From Rutpela maculata (taxonomy: Eukaryota > Arthropoda > Insecta > Coleoptera > Cerambycidae), in contig OW386287.2 in the NCBI GenBank assembly GCA_936432065.2, positions 81,161,804 to 81,225,803 on the forward strand: a stretch of 64,000 bases of DNA, in the 5' to 3' direction. The number at the start of each line of letters is the position of its first letter. Position 1 is the first letter of the stretch. The notes under the pieces are model-generated. The model was given only the letters and a program-made list of their open reading frames with translations. It did not search any database and was not told where the DNA came from. Both the position numbers and the translations under genes were made by a program. Shown piece after piece: positions 37,601-44,242 of the stretch.

Positions 37601-39895
37601 AAAATAGGAAAATACCCCATTGTATTAGAACTAACACCGAGAGTTAAAATGGAAAATTGACTACTGAAATTATTACAGGGTACCGCTCCGATACTCGAGC
37701 TGTTTTCTTTTTCTTCCATATATGTGCATTCGATAAAAACACAGGCACACAAAAAATAAAAAGTACTTTTTTACCGACTATCATATCTATATGTATTTGG
37801 GGACGCTGAAACCGAATCCGAGGTCAGAATTGTCACACATCGTCAATATTTTCATGTAAGCCCAAATAACAGCTAGAACAAACCTGAAACCAGGCGAAAA
37901 GTAAATCGGCAGGTTAAAACGAGTTGACCCATGTTTCTATACGTATTTTGGGGCGCTGAAATCGAATCCGAGGTCAAAATTTTCTTATCAAGGATTTTGA
38001 CATAACCTCAAAAAAGTTTAAAAAAACACCTCATAAATGGTCAAAAATGCATTTAAAAGTAGATTTGCAGTGTCTTGTGATCAGTTTAAACTAGAGATGG
38101 GCGCGTGAGTCGATTTTGACTCACGCTCACGCACGCTCACGACTTTAAACCTTTAGCTCACGCACACTCACGCACGACTGATATATGTTAAGGCAAACTC
38201 ACGCACGGGATCTTTTGACTCACGCACACTCACGAAATCTTCCGTGATTTGGTACCTTAAATGTACACGCTCACGCCGTGACACGGCGTGACACGGTGAA
38301 ATTCACGTCACGTGCCCATCTCTGGACCAGAGTGACCAGACCACGGCCAGGAGGGCTAGGCGACTGGCGAATGCAGTAGAGAGAGATTGCAATTATGCAG
38401 TTTGATTTTAATGTTGCGTCATTCATCCAGTCTCCTGTCCTTTTCCCTCCCTTCTCGCGCTCGTGTTCCGTCTTCCGTCTATCGCTTCGCTTCTTATTCT
38501 TGTCACGACACGACAGTTTGAAGTTTTAAAGCAGTGATGGGGCGTCGTGTCACGGCGTGAATATTATCTCACGCACGCTCACGCACGGGATCTTTTGACT
38601 CACGCACACTCACGAAATCTTCCGTGATTTGGTACCTTAAATGTACACGCTCACGCCGTGACACGGCGTGACACGATGAAATTCACGTCACGTGCCCATC
38701 TCTAGTTTAAACACTCTTTTAAATACATTTTTAACAATTTTTGAGGTATTTTATGGTGATTTTTTGATGTAAAAATTCTGATATGATGGGAGAAGTCTGA
38801 CCTGAGAATCAGTTTCAGCATTCCAAAATTCATATAAGTAAAGTGGTTTGGTCATTTTAAGTTTTTAAATTACTTTAAAATGCATTTTTGACCATTTATG
38901 AGATGTTTTTGAGATTTTTTTGAGGTTATGTTAAAATCCTGTCATGATGAGAAAATTCTGACCTCGAATTCGGTTTCAGCTCCCCAAAATACGTATAGAA
39001 ACGTGGGTCAACTCGTTTGATCCTCCAATATACTTTTTATCTGGTTTCGGGCTTGTTCTAAGCTGTTTTTTAAGCTTACATGAAAATATTGACAACGTGA
39101 CAATTCTGACCTCGGACTCGGTTTCAGTGTCCCAAAATACGTATAGAAACATATAGGCCAACTCGTTTAATCCCTCGATTTACTTTTTACAATTGTGCCA
39201 AAGCTCAAATCGAAAAATGACGAAAATATCCGGGTGTCTTAATTTTAAATGAAATTATGCTCCACTACTATTACACCATTTTTGAAAATTTGCTAATATA
39301 TATTTTTTTATTACTAGGAAGGATATAATAAAACAAATCCAGAACATCGTTATTATTTATGCAACCTTCTAATGACCTGTGCAGATCTCTCTGATCAAAC
39401 AAAGGTATAATTTTATCATTGTAGTAAATTTTGTGTATATTAATCAATCTCTTTTTAGGATTGGCGAGAAACAAAGAGAGTTGCACAGTTAATTTACACA
39501 GAATTCTTTAAGCAAGGTGATTTAGAAAAGAAAATGGGGAAAGAACCAGCAAATATGATGGATAGAGAAAAAGCTTCAATTCCTGATCATCAAGTCGAAT
39601 TTCTCACTGCATGTGTTGTGTGTATATTTAAGTAAGTATCTCTAAAATTACTTAAAATATATTTTTTACAAGTTAAATTTATCTTAGGTTATTAGAAACA
39701 ATTTTTCCTTCAGCGAATGTACTTGTTGAAGCAATTAAACAAAATATTATTCGTTGGGAATCAACAAAGGGTATATTTGAAAAATTGTGTGTTGGCGGCA
39801 GAACCTCATTTGAAGTTCTGATAAGTGATGACTTGGAGACAGAACTTGAAGAAGCATTGAAGGCTACAAACGATGCAGAAGTAAATGTAATGTAA
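4421..39895 (+). CDS. PDE2A: PDE2A-like cGMP-dependent 3',5'-cyclic nucleotide phosphodiesterase (gene span, 5' exons missing)
   Basis: Hydrolyses cAMP and cGMP; in characterised PDE2 enzymes cGMP binding to GAF-B activates the catalytic domain. Nine exons (4421-4697, 9738-10136, 16016-16338, 26317-26630, 32484-32661, 32723-32854, 39318-39404, 39459-39631, 39688-39895) join in phase to 696 residues and a TAA stop. Order: end of GAF-A (1 to ~150), GAF-B (~165-310), catalytic domain (~370-665). By analogy with PDE2, general acid His410, metal ligands His414, His452, Asp453 and Asp564, and the purine-selective Gln615 are all present. The vertebrate protein is about 940 residues, so roughly 240 N-terminal residues lie upstream of the window. 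The GAF-B and linker match PDE2 better than PDE5, 6, 10 or 11. No frameshift or stop was seen, so it is probably functional. Flies such as Drosophila are known to lack PDE2. No promoter is visible. Confidence 0.93.
5020..6381. mobile_element. Non-autonomous hAT-like element, 1.36 kb
   Basis: Termini CAGAGATGGGT / ACCCATCTCTG are flanked by the 8-bp duplication GTTTAAAG (5012-5019 and 6382-6389). CAG-type ends with 8-bp duplications are the hAT hallmark. The subterminal 170 bp on the left carries many GGAAA(C/G)TTTCC-like boxes in both orientations. No transposase frame is present. It sits in the 5 kb intron between exons a and b. Confidence 0.85.
5825..5940 (+). repeat. LINE-like 3' tail nested in the hAT element
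   Basis: A block reading GACCTCGGTCGATGGCC, then AATAAA and an ATT-type microsatellite. This is how many insect LINE 3' ends look. No coding part is attached. Confidence 0.35.
6390..9374. other. Intronic DNA without recognised gene
   Basis: AT-rich sequence inside the PDE2A intron. Short inverted blocks occur near 7960-8160 and 8760-9590, but no terminal repeats could be closed with confidence. Confidence 0.4.
9375..9503. repeat. Short MITE-like inverted repeat, family of 54210-54615
   Basis: Ends read ACTTTTCTAAATTTACCG and CGGTGAATTTAGAAAT, an imperfect inverted pair about 25 bp long. The same ends (ACTTTTC / ACCGGTGAATTTAGAAAAGT) bound the repeat at 54210-54615. It lies about 230 bp before PDE2A exon b. 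Confidence 0.5.
9738..10136 (+). CDS. PDE2A: PDE2A exon b: end of GAF-A, connecting helix, start of GAF-B
   Basis: Acceptor cttacag at 9731-9737; donor gtatgc at 10137. The first two bases complete a Val codon with exon a. It encodes residues 93-225. The first ~40 residues should hold the last GAF-A strands and helix, but they lack an NKXnFX3DE signature. The connecting helix (CEEERRLKNQCQSLLLVARK) and GAF-B start (LLKEIMSEARRLTNAERCSL, AKVFDG, DQGIAG) match PDE2 closely. A LINE fragment begins within a few bases of the donor. Confidence 0.92.
10140..10935 (-). pseudogene. Antisense LINE (CR1/Jockey-type) reverse transcriptase fragment
   Basis: Read on the - strand: motif A as DFSKAFDKVNHELLLHKLE (about 10860-10920); then GPLLFLVFINNIST; after a frameshift FGDDLKFD (motif C); and finally the thumb end KKDLKNFYNLINNYSSSPKL with VPPRATHS. 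At least one frameshift and several stops show it is dead. The 3' end (lowest coordinates) starts only a few bases from the PDE2A donor at 10137. Confidence 0.75.
10920..11480. repeat. Direct-repeat cluster
   Basis: About 135 bp around 10930-11060 recurs at 11335-11455 (shared GGTTCAGCGCA and GTTAGATGAGAACCTTAG). The LINE motif-A block of 10845-10915 recurs at 11065-11135. Related blocks with GGGGATAAAAG appear again in the palindrome at 35960-36290. Confidence 0.5.
11602..11902. repeat. Fold-back repeat related to the hAT-like element at 5020
   Basis: Begins AGAGATGGGTAAAGGAAACT and ends with an inverted ACCCACTCTG. It has the same GGAAACTTTCC boxes as 5020-6381 and an internal restart (AGAGATAGGTAAAGG near 11685), so one end has been inserted in, or copied within, another. 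No 8-bp duplication was found. Confidence 0.55.
13334..13481. mobile_element. Hairpin MITE, 148 bp
   Basis: Arms of about 55 bp begin GCATTTTTTCGCGAGCTTAC and return as GCTCGCGAAAAAATGC. The second copy of the host repeat (near 21865-21885) lacks this hairpin, which gives a natural empty site. Confidence 0.7.
14085..14465. mobile_element. TA-target MITE, short copy of the 45390 family
   Basis: Ends GGACATCTGCATCATG and GTAGATGCCC; TA precedes it and TG (a decayed TA) follows. Its sequence is shared with 45390-46721 and, inverted and divergent, with 43430-43850. Confidence 0.65.
16016..16338 (+). CDS. PDE2A: PDE2A exon c: core of the cGMP-binding GAF-B
   Basis: Acceptor ttcag at 16011-16015; donor gtaatt at 16339. 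Residues 226-333. The motif NKX4FX3DE that supports GAF cyclic nucleotide binding is complete: Asn280-Lys281, Phe286, Asp290-Glu291. Flanking blocks such as HPLFYKGMDEATGF, RNILCFPI and NAFSIYCGISI are near-identical to PDE2A family members. The exon ends MMYHMQ, the conserved linker to the catalytic domain. Confidence 0.95.
16440..17366 (+). pseudogene. 5'-truncated LINE fragment (CR1/Daphne-like) with TTCTA tail
   Basis: From about 16505 a frame reads CNSVEADRIFRLQKACLRS, then HILTLHECACLVKCN, and, after a frameshift, QLIKIYNNLPNDYKDLSVKD. This is the thumb and C-terminal region also seen in the element at 17890-21313. It ends in AATAAAAATTC followed by a TTCTA microsatellite (17340-17364), typical of CR1-group tails. 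It lies ~100 bp after PDE2A exon c. Confidence 0.7.
17890..21313 (+). mobile_element. CR1/Daphne-like non-LTR retrotransposon, nearly full ORF2, inactive
   Basis: In order: a short unassigned frame (17943-18179); the endonuclease end with VAVYRPPNSD and GGDFNVDF (18574-18795); LSDHYAQ (18785-19435); and reverse transcriptase from 19570 with YRGISLSSSMSKVFE, LFIDFSRAFDCVDHSIL (motif A) and SYADDTK (motif C, about 20305-20330). The thumb and C-terminal domain occupy 20492-21094. The frame is cut by a stop at 19753 and frameshifts near 18785, 19435, 20230 and 20330-20490. It ends at AATAAA plus an ATT microsatellite (21285-21313). The 5' boundary is approximate. It sits in sense orientation in the 10 kb PDE2A intron. 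Confidence 0.85.
21318..22103. repeat. Inverted partial copy of the 13097-13905 element
   Basis: Reads as the reverse complement of 13097-13905 throughout, ending CGTGGGAAAGGCCCATTG. It lacks the 148-bp hairpin of the first copy. Its inner side is cut at the tail of the LINE. Together the two copies form ~800-bp inverted repeats around PDE2A exon c. Confidence 0.75.
22138..22500. repeat. Tandem repeat, three units of about 118 bp
   Basis: Units start near 22138, 22256 and 22375, each with ATTTTCCCAAAAATG, an A-rich GTTAAAAT(A/G)AAAAAA block and TTGCCGCCAATTTTAACC. The following 22610-22700 ends TTTTTATCCATCTCTG, resembling the terminus of another AGAGATGG-type element. Confidence 0.65.
22911..25803. 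mobile_element. Element with ~0.8 kb terminal inverted repeats
   Basis: Arms 22911-23720 and 25045-25803 are inverted copies, with ends TAGTCCGGTGAT / ATCACCAGACTA. CTG lies on both outer sides and may be a 3-bp target duplication. No protein is visible in the 1.3 kb centre, which itself contains a hAT-like MITE. It interrupts a hAT copy, so it is the younger of those two. Confidence 0.75.
24433..24722. mobile_element. hAT-like MITE, 290 bp
   Basis: Ends TAGTGATGGGTGATATCG / CGCCCATCACTA are flanked by the 8-bp duplication ATCCTTAG (24425-24432, 24723-24730). The inside is full of short CGTGATC-type palindromes. It is nested in the centre of 22911-25803. Confidence 0.85.
26317..26630 (+). 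CDS. PDE2A: PDE2A exon d: start of the catalytic domain
   Basis: Acceptor tttgtag ending at 26316; donor gtaagt at 26631. Residues 334-437, ending in phase 2. It contains the PDE signature YHNWQHAFSVSH, in which His410 is the predicted proton donor to the leaving group and His414 the first metal ligand. The start VSDQDVADIL corresponds to VSDDEYTKLL in PDE2A. Confidence 0.95.
26730..28499. repeat. Inverted-repeat element, arms about 550 bp
   Basis: 26730-27300 and 27940-28499 are inverted copies (for example ATGTTATCAGGATGCTACAG against its complement). Ends CAGTTTTTAG / CTAAAAATCTG. The unique centre carries a tRNA-like stretch. No target duplication was seen. It begins about 100 bp after PDE2A exon d. 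Confidence 0.65.
27808..27880 (+). other. tRNA-like fragment (possible SINE head or tRNA relic)
   Basis: TAGCGCAATAG resembles a pol III A box, and GGTTCCAATCC (27859-27869) is one base from the consensus B box GGTTCGAATCC, with spacing as in a tRNA. A GGATTCC...GGAAATCC hairpin sits where an anticodon arm would be, but acceptor pairing is poor. I do not call a functional tRNA. Confidence 0.3.
30578..30645. repeat. Small imperfect palindrome
   Basis: TTGTCAACACTATAGTTTAA and its inverted copy TTAAACTATAATGTTGACA are separated by about 25 bp. It could be a very short MITE or two solo ends. Confidence 0.5.
31214..31510 (-). pseudogene. Unrecognised open fragment, 68 codons plus upstream broken frame
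   Basis: The - strand frame contains EEHGFIKILQNNTWRVGG and SRSEHFHISIWQNEDDG, with protein-like composition. Upstream, in another frame, MRKLYPDNLLKVDSSM is open to about 31520. I cannot place it in a family. It looks like a decayed piece of a mobile-element protein. Confidence 0.3.
32484..32661 (+). CDS. PDE2A: PDE2A exon e: metal-binding HD motif
   Basis: Acceptor tttcag at 32478-32483; donor gtaagt at 32662. The first base completes a Ser codon. Residues 438-497. It holds CHDIDHRGT (His452, Asp453 metal ligands), NSFQ and SSEGSVMERHH, all typical of the class I PDE core. Confidence 0.95.
32723..32854 (+). CDS. PDE2A: PDE2A exon f: catalytic domain helices
   Basis: Exactly 44 codons (residues 498-541) between acceptor ttttag ending at 32722 and donor gtaagt at 32855. 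The preceding intron is 61 bp. It includes DMILATDLATHY, the conserved ILATDLA helix of cyclic nucleotide phosphodiesterases. Confidence 0.95.
32855..33456. other. Intronic DNA, nothing recognised
   Basis: Start of the 6.5 kb PDE2A intron; AT-rich, without repeat ends or coding frame. Confidence 0.4.
33457..34066. repeat. Tandem duplication, two units of about 304 bp
   Basis: The block starting CCAATTTGCCCAAAGTTGAT at 33457 restarts at 33761. The units differ by scattered substitutions and a few indels. Each contains a stretch open on both strands that is not recognisable as protein. Confidence 0.85.
34290..35095 (-). pseudogene. Antisense Ty3/gypsy-type Gag fragment
   Basis: Read on the - strand: a highly charged E/R/K/Q-rich coiled coil (about 35090-34690, for example RRQEERHELKEIMEDLEIRR), then NNWDNEEKAMALVLALRGQA (34560-34500 region), then LRYGDQHLAQVYQA and TIERLAHLAYPSA in other frames. 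This order is that of insect gypsy-group capsid proteins. Several frameshifts and stops show it is dead, and no LTR or pol is attached. It lies in the PDE2A intron before exon g. Confidence 0.65.
35960..36290. repeat. Palindrome with ~160-bp arms
   Basis: GCATCAGTTTTTGTCTACCA at 35961 returns inverted as GGTAGGCAAAAACTGATGC ending at 36289, with the turn near 36125. The arms share GGGGATAAAAG and GTTAGAT blocks with the repeat cluster at 10920-11480. Confidence 0.7.
36372..37370 (-). pseudogene. 5'-truncated R1-like LINE, antisense
   Basis: On the - strand, from 37366: SNRCFKLVVGSLADAVGRL; the thumb HSILLYATPVWESAMKV and YEAALVVAGIPPLDLMAKER (37193-36876); then VGYYLTQALSGHRCFMEYL with the zinc-knuckle-like CAYCGEVDNAEHTVFACNRW (36945-36514). 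This C-terminal layout is typical of the R1/TRAS group. The frames do not join, so it is dead. Its 3' end lies at the T-rich tract near 36372-36410. Confidence 0.75.
37371..37774. other. Short GC-rich patch and A-run, no gene
   Basis: 37420-37490 is a G/C-rich block unlike its surroundings, and 37590-37604 is a poly-A run. Both look like debris of retroelements; nothing is coding. Confidence 0.3.
37775..39225. repeat. Inverted tandem-repeat array with insertion at its centre
   Basis: Units with CTATACGTATTTTGGG and CTGAAACCGAATCCGAGGTC boxes run direct at 37785-38090 (two) and inverted at 38713-39200 (three). They meet where the MITE 38092-38704 is inserted. The CTGAAACCGAATCCGA box is shared with the fold-back at 12175-15835. 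It ends ~90 bp before PDE2A exon g. Confidence 0.7.
38092..38704. mobile_element. hAT-like MITE rich in CACG boxes
   Basis: Ends TAGAGATGGGC / GCCCATCTCTA are flanked by the 8-bp duplication GTTTAAAC (38084-38091, 38705-38712). The inside is packed with ACTCACGCACG-type repeats and CACGTG. About 120 bp ending in an internal terminus (38205-38334) recurs 380 bp later (38585-38703), so one copy is nested in or duplicated within another. Confidence 0.85.
39318..39404 (+). CDS. PDE2A: PDE2A exon g: second metal-ligand Asp
   Basis: Twenty-nine codons (residues 542-570). Acceptor ttactag ending at 39317; donor gtataa at 39405. It contains LLMTCADLSDQTK; Asp564 is the remaining metal ligand of the bimetal centre. 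It follows a 6.5 kb intron full of repeats. Confidence 0.95.
39459..39631 (+). CDS. PDE2A: PDE2A exon h: nucleotide-pocket region
   Basis: Preceded by a 54-bp intron with acceptor tttttag; donor gtaagt at 39632. Residues 571-627, ending in phase 2. It holds EFFKQGDLEKKMG, MMDREKASIP and HQVEF, where Gln615 is the invariant glutamine that orients the purine ring and Phe618 is the stacking clamp residue. Confidence 0.95.
39688..39895 (+). CDS. PDE2A: PDE2A last exon: C-terminal helix and stop
   Basis: Acceptor cttag at 39683-39687 after a 56-bp intron. It encodes residues 628-696 and the TAA at 39893-39895. The start (LLETIFPSANVLVEAIKQN) matches the last PDE2 catalytic helices. The tail after about residue 665 is acidic and poorly conserved, as in the family. 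Confidence 0.92.
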
Positions 39896-39981
39896 ATGTA
39901 CTTGTCAATGTAAATAATGTTAATTTGAAAGACAAATTTGCAATAATATTAATGTCTTCTATTTATTTATGCAATATGGTT

Positions 39982-39987
39982 AATAAA
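39982..39987 (+). other. Candidate polyadenylation signal of PDE2A
   Basis: AATAAA lies 87 bp after the stop codon. It is the first canonical hexamer in the 3' flank, and no other gene signal follows before the repeat that starts at 40263. Confidence 0.6.
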
Positions 39988-40617
39988 TATGGATAAAAAT
40001 TTAAAAAGTACAAAACATTTTTGCCGTAATGACAACTAGATAACAAATTTATAAAGATGCGGTGATTTAAAGACGCGGTAGCTGTTTTTTTTTATTATAG
40101 AGCTTTTGTAATTAGTGGTTTTTAGATCTCAAAAATAAATTATTCTATTCGATTCTAGTCTATTCACAAGCTGCCACTGGTAGTAAACAATGTCAGACTC
40201 CATCAATGGCCTCGAGTTTTATAAGTTGAGTAATAAATAGAGAAATAAAATTCCGCATCATACAGTGTGTGCTATTTAATACCGCACCCCGTTACATTGG
40301 AACGCGTTGACCGATTTAAATTTTTTTTTCTGAAATATAGTGCTCGATGAGCTTTATTTCACTGTTTTGAAAAATTTGTAATATTCATATTTTCAAGGTC
40401 TACTAAGCTCCTCTGAATAGTTCGAAATGTCGAGATCGATTATTAGGGTGTTTGTTATTCAATAGCCAAATTTAAAATTTCTCACTTTTCAACTGGCCCT
40501 GTATAAAAGTCGGTTAGGTTTACTAAAAAAGATAAAGTAGTCATTCGACTTAAGGAACATCAGACACTAAATGAGGAAGAAAAAAGAAGTTATTTTTACT
40601 TCCACATCCAGTGGAAG

Positions 40618-42065
40618 TATAGTAACGACAAAAAAATTTTAAAAAATTTTTATTGTTCAAATAAGCTTAAAATGTCATGAAACGTCGAGATTTTAAGTTT
40701 GAGCGAAAAAAAAATTTCTGTCTGTCTGTCGGTCTGTCTGTAACTTTTTTTTTGTGCGCATGTTTACTCTGGAACCGTTTAAGATATTGACTTGTAATTT
40801 GGTACACATATGTACTTTAACGAGATCTAGAACTAGATTATATTTTCATCTTGTTCCGTCGAAGGGGGGTAAATTGGGGTAAATTTCGGGTAAATAGGTA
40901 AATCAAGCAAGTAGGAGTCCATAAAATGGGTATTTAGTATACAAAAGAGAAGCTAAGGTCTAAAAAAAAATTTTTGGCATTAGCCACCCCCATTACCACC
41001 CCCACCCCCTTATTAAATGGGATGAAAAAAAAAATTGTGATTTAGTGTGTGTACAAGAACCAAAAGCTTCAAAATATTTTTTTACTTCATCCACCCCCAC
41101 TACCAACCCTCTACCACCACCACCACCCCCATTACCGATGTAGCATATTGTTTTATATGTTTTTGGGGTAGACGATTTCAAATATTATGTTGTTAAAGTT
41201 ACCTTGAGTAGTATGGATGCGCAGTGGCTTTCCTCGAATATTTGGATACTCAGTGACTTTTTTCGAGTATTATAGTAGGTTACCTCAAGTAGTACAGATG
41301 CGCAGTGGGTTACTTTAAGTAGTATGGATGCGCAGTGGCTTTCCTTGAGTACAATGGATGCGCAGTAGGTTATCACGAGTAGTGTGGATGCGCAGTGGCT
41401 TTTCTCGAGTGCCATAGATGGGCAGTAGGTTACCTCAAGTGATATGGATGCGCAGTGGGTTTCCTCGAGTAAAATGGATGCGAGTGGGTTACTTCAAGAA
41501 GTATGAATGCGCAGTGGCTTTACTCGAGTAAATTGGATGCACGGTGGGTTACCTTGAGTAGTACGGATGCGTAGTAGGTTTCCTCGAAGAAAATGTTTGT
41601 AGTAGAGTCTTTACTTCTATCGTGTAGTTTACGGCACACAACGATTTTTTATATCTTTGTCTTGCCATTTTCTGCGTATTAGTTCGACATTCAGTTGAAG
41701 TATATTAACGCAAAAAAATTTTTTGGAAATTTTCATTGTTTAAATAGGCTTATAATATCAAGACACGTCAATATTTTAAGTCTGAGCAAAATAAATTTGG
41801 CTGTTGCGTCGGGGTGTATGTTAGTCTTGTATCGTTTTGGTGCTCACGTTTAAGATATTCACTTAAAATATGGCACACGTATGTTTTTTAACGAGATCTG
41901 GAACTAGATTATATTTTCATCTTATTCTGTTGCAGAGTTGAAGGGTAAATTGAGGTAAATGGGGGTAAATAGGTAAATCAAGCAAGTAAGAGTCCATGAA
42001 ATTGGTATTTAGTAAATATAAGAGGAGCTAAGGCCTCAAAAAAAATGGCATTAGCCATCCCTATT
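40618..42065. repeat. ~370-bp direct repeat flanking a minisatellite
   Basis: 40618-40985 and 41698-42065 share blocks such as ACGAGATCT(A/G)GAACTAGAT and AGGTAAATCAAGCAAGTA, offset by about 1.08 kb. Between them lies the minisatellite at 41206-41600. Confidence 0.7.
41206..41600. repeat. Minisatellite of about 31 bp
   Basis: A dozen degenerate units around GTATGGATGCGCAGTGG followed by (C/T)TTCCTCGA or GTTACCTCAA. The - strand frame through it (repeated SHCASILL) is a by-product. Confidence 0.8.
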
Positions 42066-42370
42066 CACCACCTTATTAAAGGTGGTGAAAAAATAGTGTG
42101 ATTTAGTGTGTATACAAGAGTCAAAGTCATCAAGAATTTTTTTCACTTCATTCACCCCCACCTCTATTACAGATGTGGCATATAATTTTATGGGGTTTTG
42201 GGGTACATGATTTCAAATATTATACCATTAAAGTTCCATAAACAATTATTTCCACATAGTGGAGTGCAAATATAGTATTTTGTTGTAAGAGACTTGGGTG
42301 TGGAAGTAGTGATTCCTTGGGCAGCGGTTTTTAAATATATAGTGCTTCTATAGATTATTCGGTTGCTGTA

Positions 42371-44071
42371 CACTTCTGTGCAATAAAATCCCATACACTT
42401 GAAAAATCAAGTAATCCAGTTTTCACTAATATTAAGTGGTGTGAATCAGTCTTTTTGGAATTTAAATTTTTTTATTATCATATAGGTTATAAAAAACTGA
42501 CATTGATTGTGAAACGTCCTAAGTAATGTATTTGAATAATGTTAATCCAGAAGAAAAACATACCTACGTATTTTTGTTTTTTTTACTTTTTTACACCATT
42601 CGATGTGAATGATTTCGATCTATTATAACAAATGTAAAAATTGACGTTGAAAAATTCACAGATAATAATAATATCGTTTTATTCTGTAAAATGAATATTA
42701 TTCACAGATAATAATAATATCGTTTTATTCTGTAAAATGAATATTACAAGAAAGTATATAAATTATAATAAAATAAATAACAACACTATTGTGTTTTGTC
42801 ACGAGGAAAAAATGTAAAAAAATATATATAAATACATACATACATACATACACATATTATATATATTACAAACATAGTAGAGTAAAACACTTCGGTGGTC
42901 AATAATTTTTTTACCCAATTGGAGAACACATTCAAATTTTTGTTTCTTATTTCAACGACTGCACATAACTGCGATTGTATTTATTGTGTAAATAATGTAA
43001 CCTAATATTTTGTACATTTGTCCGTTATTACAAGACTGAAAAACTTTTTCATCGGTAAACAAAACATAATACGTGCTTGCTTCTGTTCTTCTGATAATAT
43101 GGTCTTGGCACTTGTAGTTTTTTTATTTCCGATTTTCCTATCCTTCGGCTAGCTGTTGACCTTGATGCTAGAAAATTTGTTATAGCCAAATAGCCAAGGA
43201 GTGCTATTCAATTGATAATGGTTAGCAACTGCTCTGATAGACCATCTCTCTTCAATTTTAGAGAGAATTAAAATTTTTTCGTGTTTTCACAAATTTTAAA
43301 TTCTCATTGACTGTGAAGGTAATACTTAATTATAACTAAAAACATTTGAATTTCTACAACCAGTTGAGTAATATCCAAGAAAAAGTATTTTTAAATTTGA
43401 ATTAAAATTTTACCGCCCAAAACACTAAGCTATATTGTTGACATCATCGGTCATAAACACCTAACCTCAAAAATACATATCTTTTAAAAATTTCCCAGTA
43501 ATATGTCACTATTATGAAAATATCCGCTCGGTTCTCGTATTTTCAACTAAAATCTTGTTCAATGTAATGTTCATAAAGTTTTAAATATCTTCTCCCAATA
43601 AAATAAGGCGATTTTTGTAGGTTGGACATCCAACCTATAATTAGCAGCCCATTTTTAGTAATCAACAATATTGAGACATCATACGCGTCAATTTTTAAAT
43701 GTTTGCTTGGAGCCTTACTGGTTTCAAATGAGAAGTGCGGATATAATCATTAAAAATGACAATAAACTTAAAAAACCTAAAAGTTGAGATTATGTTAATG
43801 CAACCTATGACGTCACAGCCCGTTTTGTATAATACCCGTTCAGTTATTCAGTTTCAGATATTTATTTGTTGAAATTTTAAAGAATGATGTTTAAATATTG
43901 GTAAGTGCTTTAATGTATGGGGTACTTCATTTTAATAATATCAAAAAAGCAAATTTGCATACAGTGAAAACACCTAATTTTGGCATTGCAAAAATATGAC
44001 ACTGACAAATAAATAAAAAATGATTTAATATAGCGAAAAATAGGTGTACGGGATTTTATTGCACAGAAGTG
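42371..44071. mobile_element. Nested TA-flanked element, 1.7 kb
   Basis: Ends CACTTCTGTGCAATAAAATC / GATTTTATTGCACAGAAGTG with TA on both sides. It interrupts the inner arm of the surrounding element: the same GGTTGCTGTA / TACAGCAACC arm resumes at 44242. It contains a divergent inverted copy (about 43430-43850) of the 45390 family and a 53-bp tandem duplication at 42656-42749. Confidence 0.75.
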
Positions 44072-44073
44072 TA

Positions 44074-44242
44074 CATAGGTGCCTTAATGCAAATTTTTCA
44101 AACAAATGGATTGGACGGAATAGCTTTTCTTTTTTCTTCCTTATTTAGTATCTGATGTTGATGTCTCTAAATATGGAAGAAAAAAGAAAAGCTATTCCGT
44201 CCAATCCATTTGTTTGAAAAATTTTCATTAAGACACCTACAT
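44074..44242. repeat. Near-perfect hairpin, arms about 75 bp
   Basis: CCAATCCATTTGTTTGAAAA near 44200-44220 is the exact inverse of TTTTCAAACAAATGGATTGG near 44095-44115, and pairing continues to the outer TAGGTG boxes. It lies beside the nested element and probably is the original turn of the outer arms. Confidence 0.75.

Noticed and set aside
4421..39895. Assignment to PDE5, PDE6, PDE10 or PDE11
   Set aside because: The GAF-B core, the linker ending MMYHM and the catalytic blocks follow PDE2A almost residue for residue.
41185..41415. Repeat array that at first resembles a CRISPR or a Cys/His repeat protein
   Set aside because: The units are contiguous and degenerate without unique spacers; it is a minisatellite in a eukaryotic transposon.
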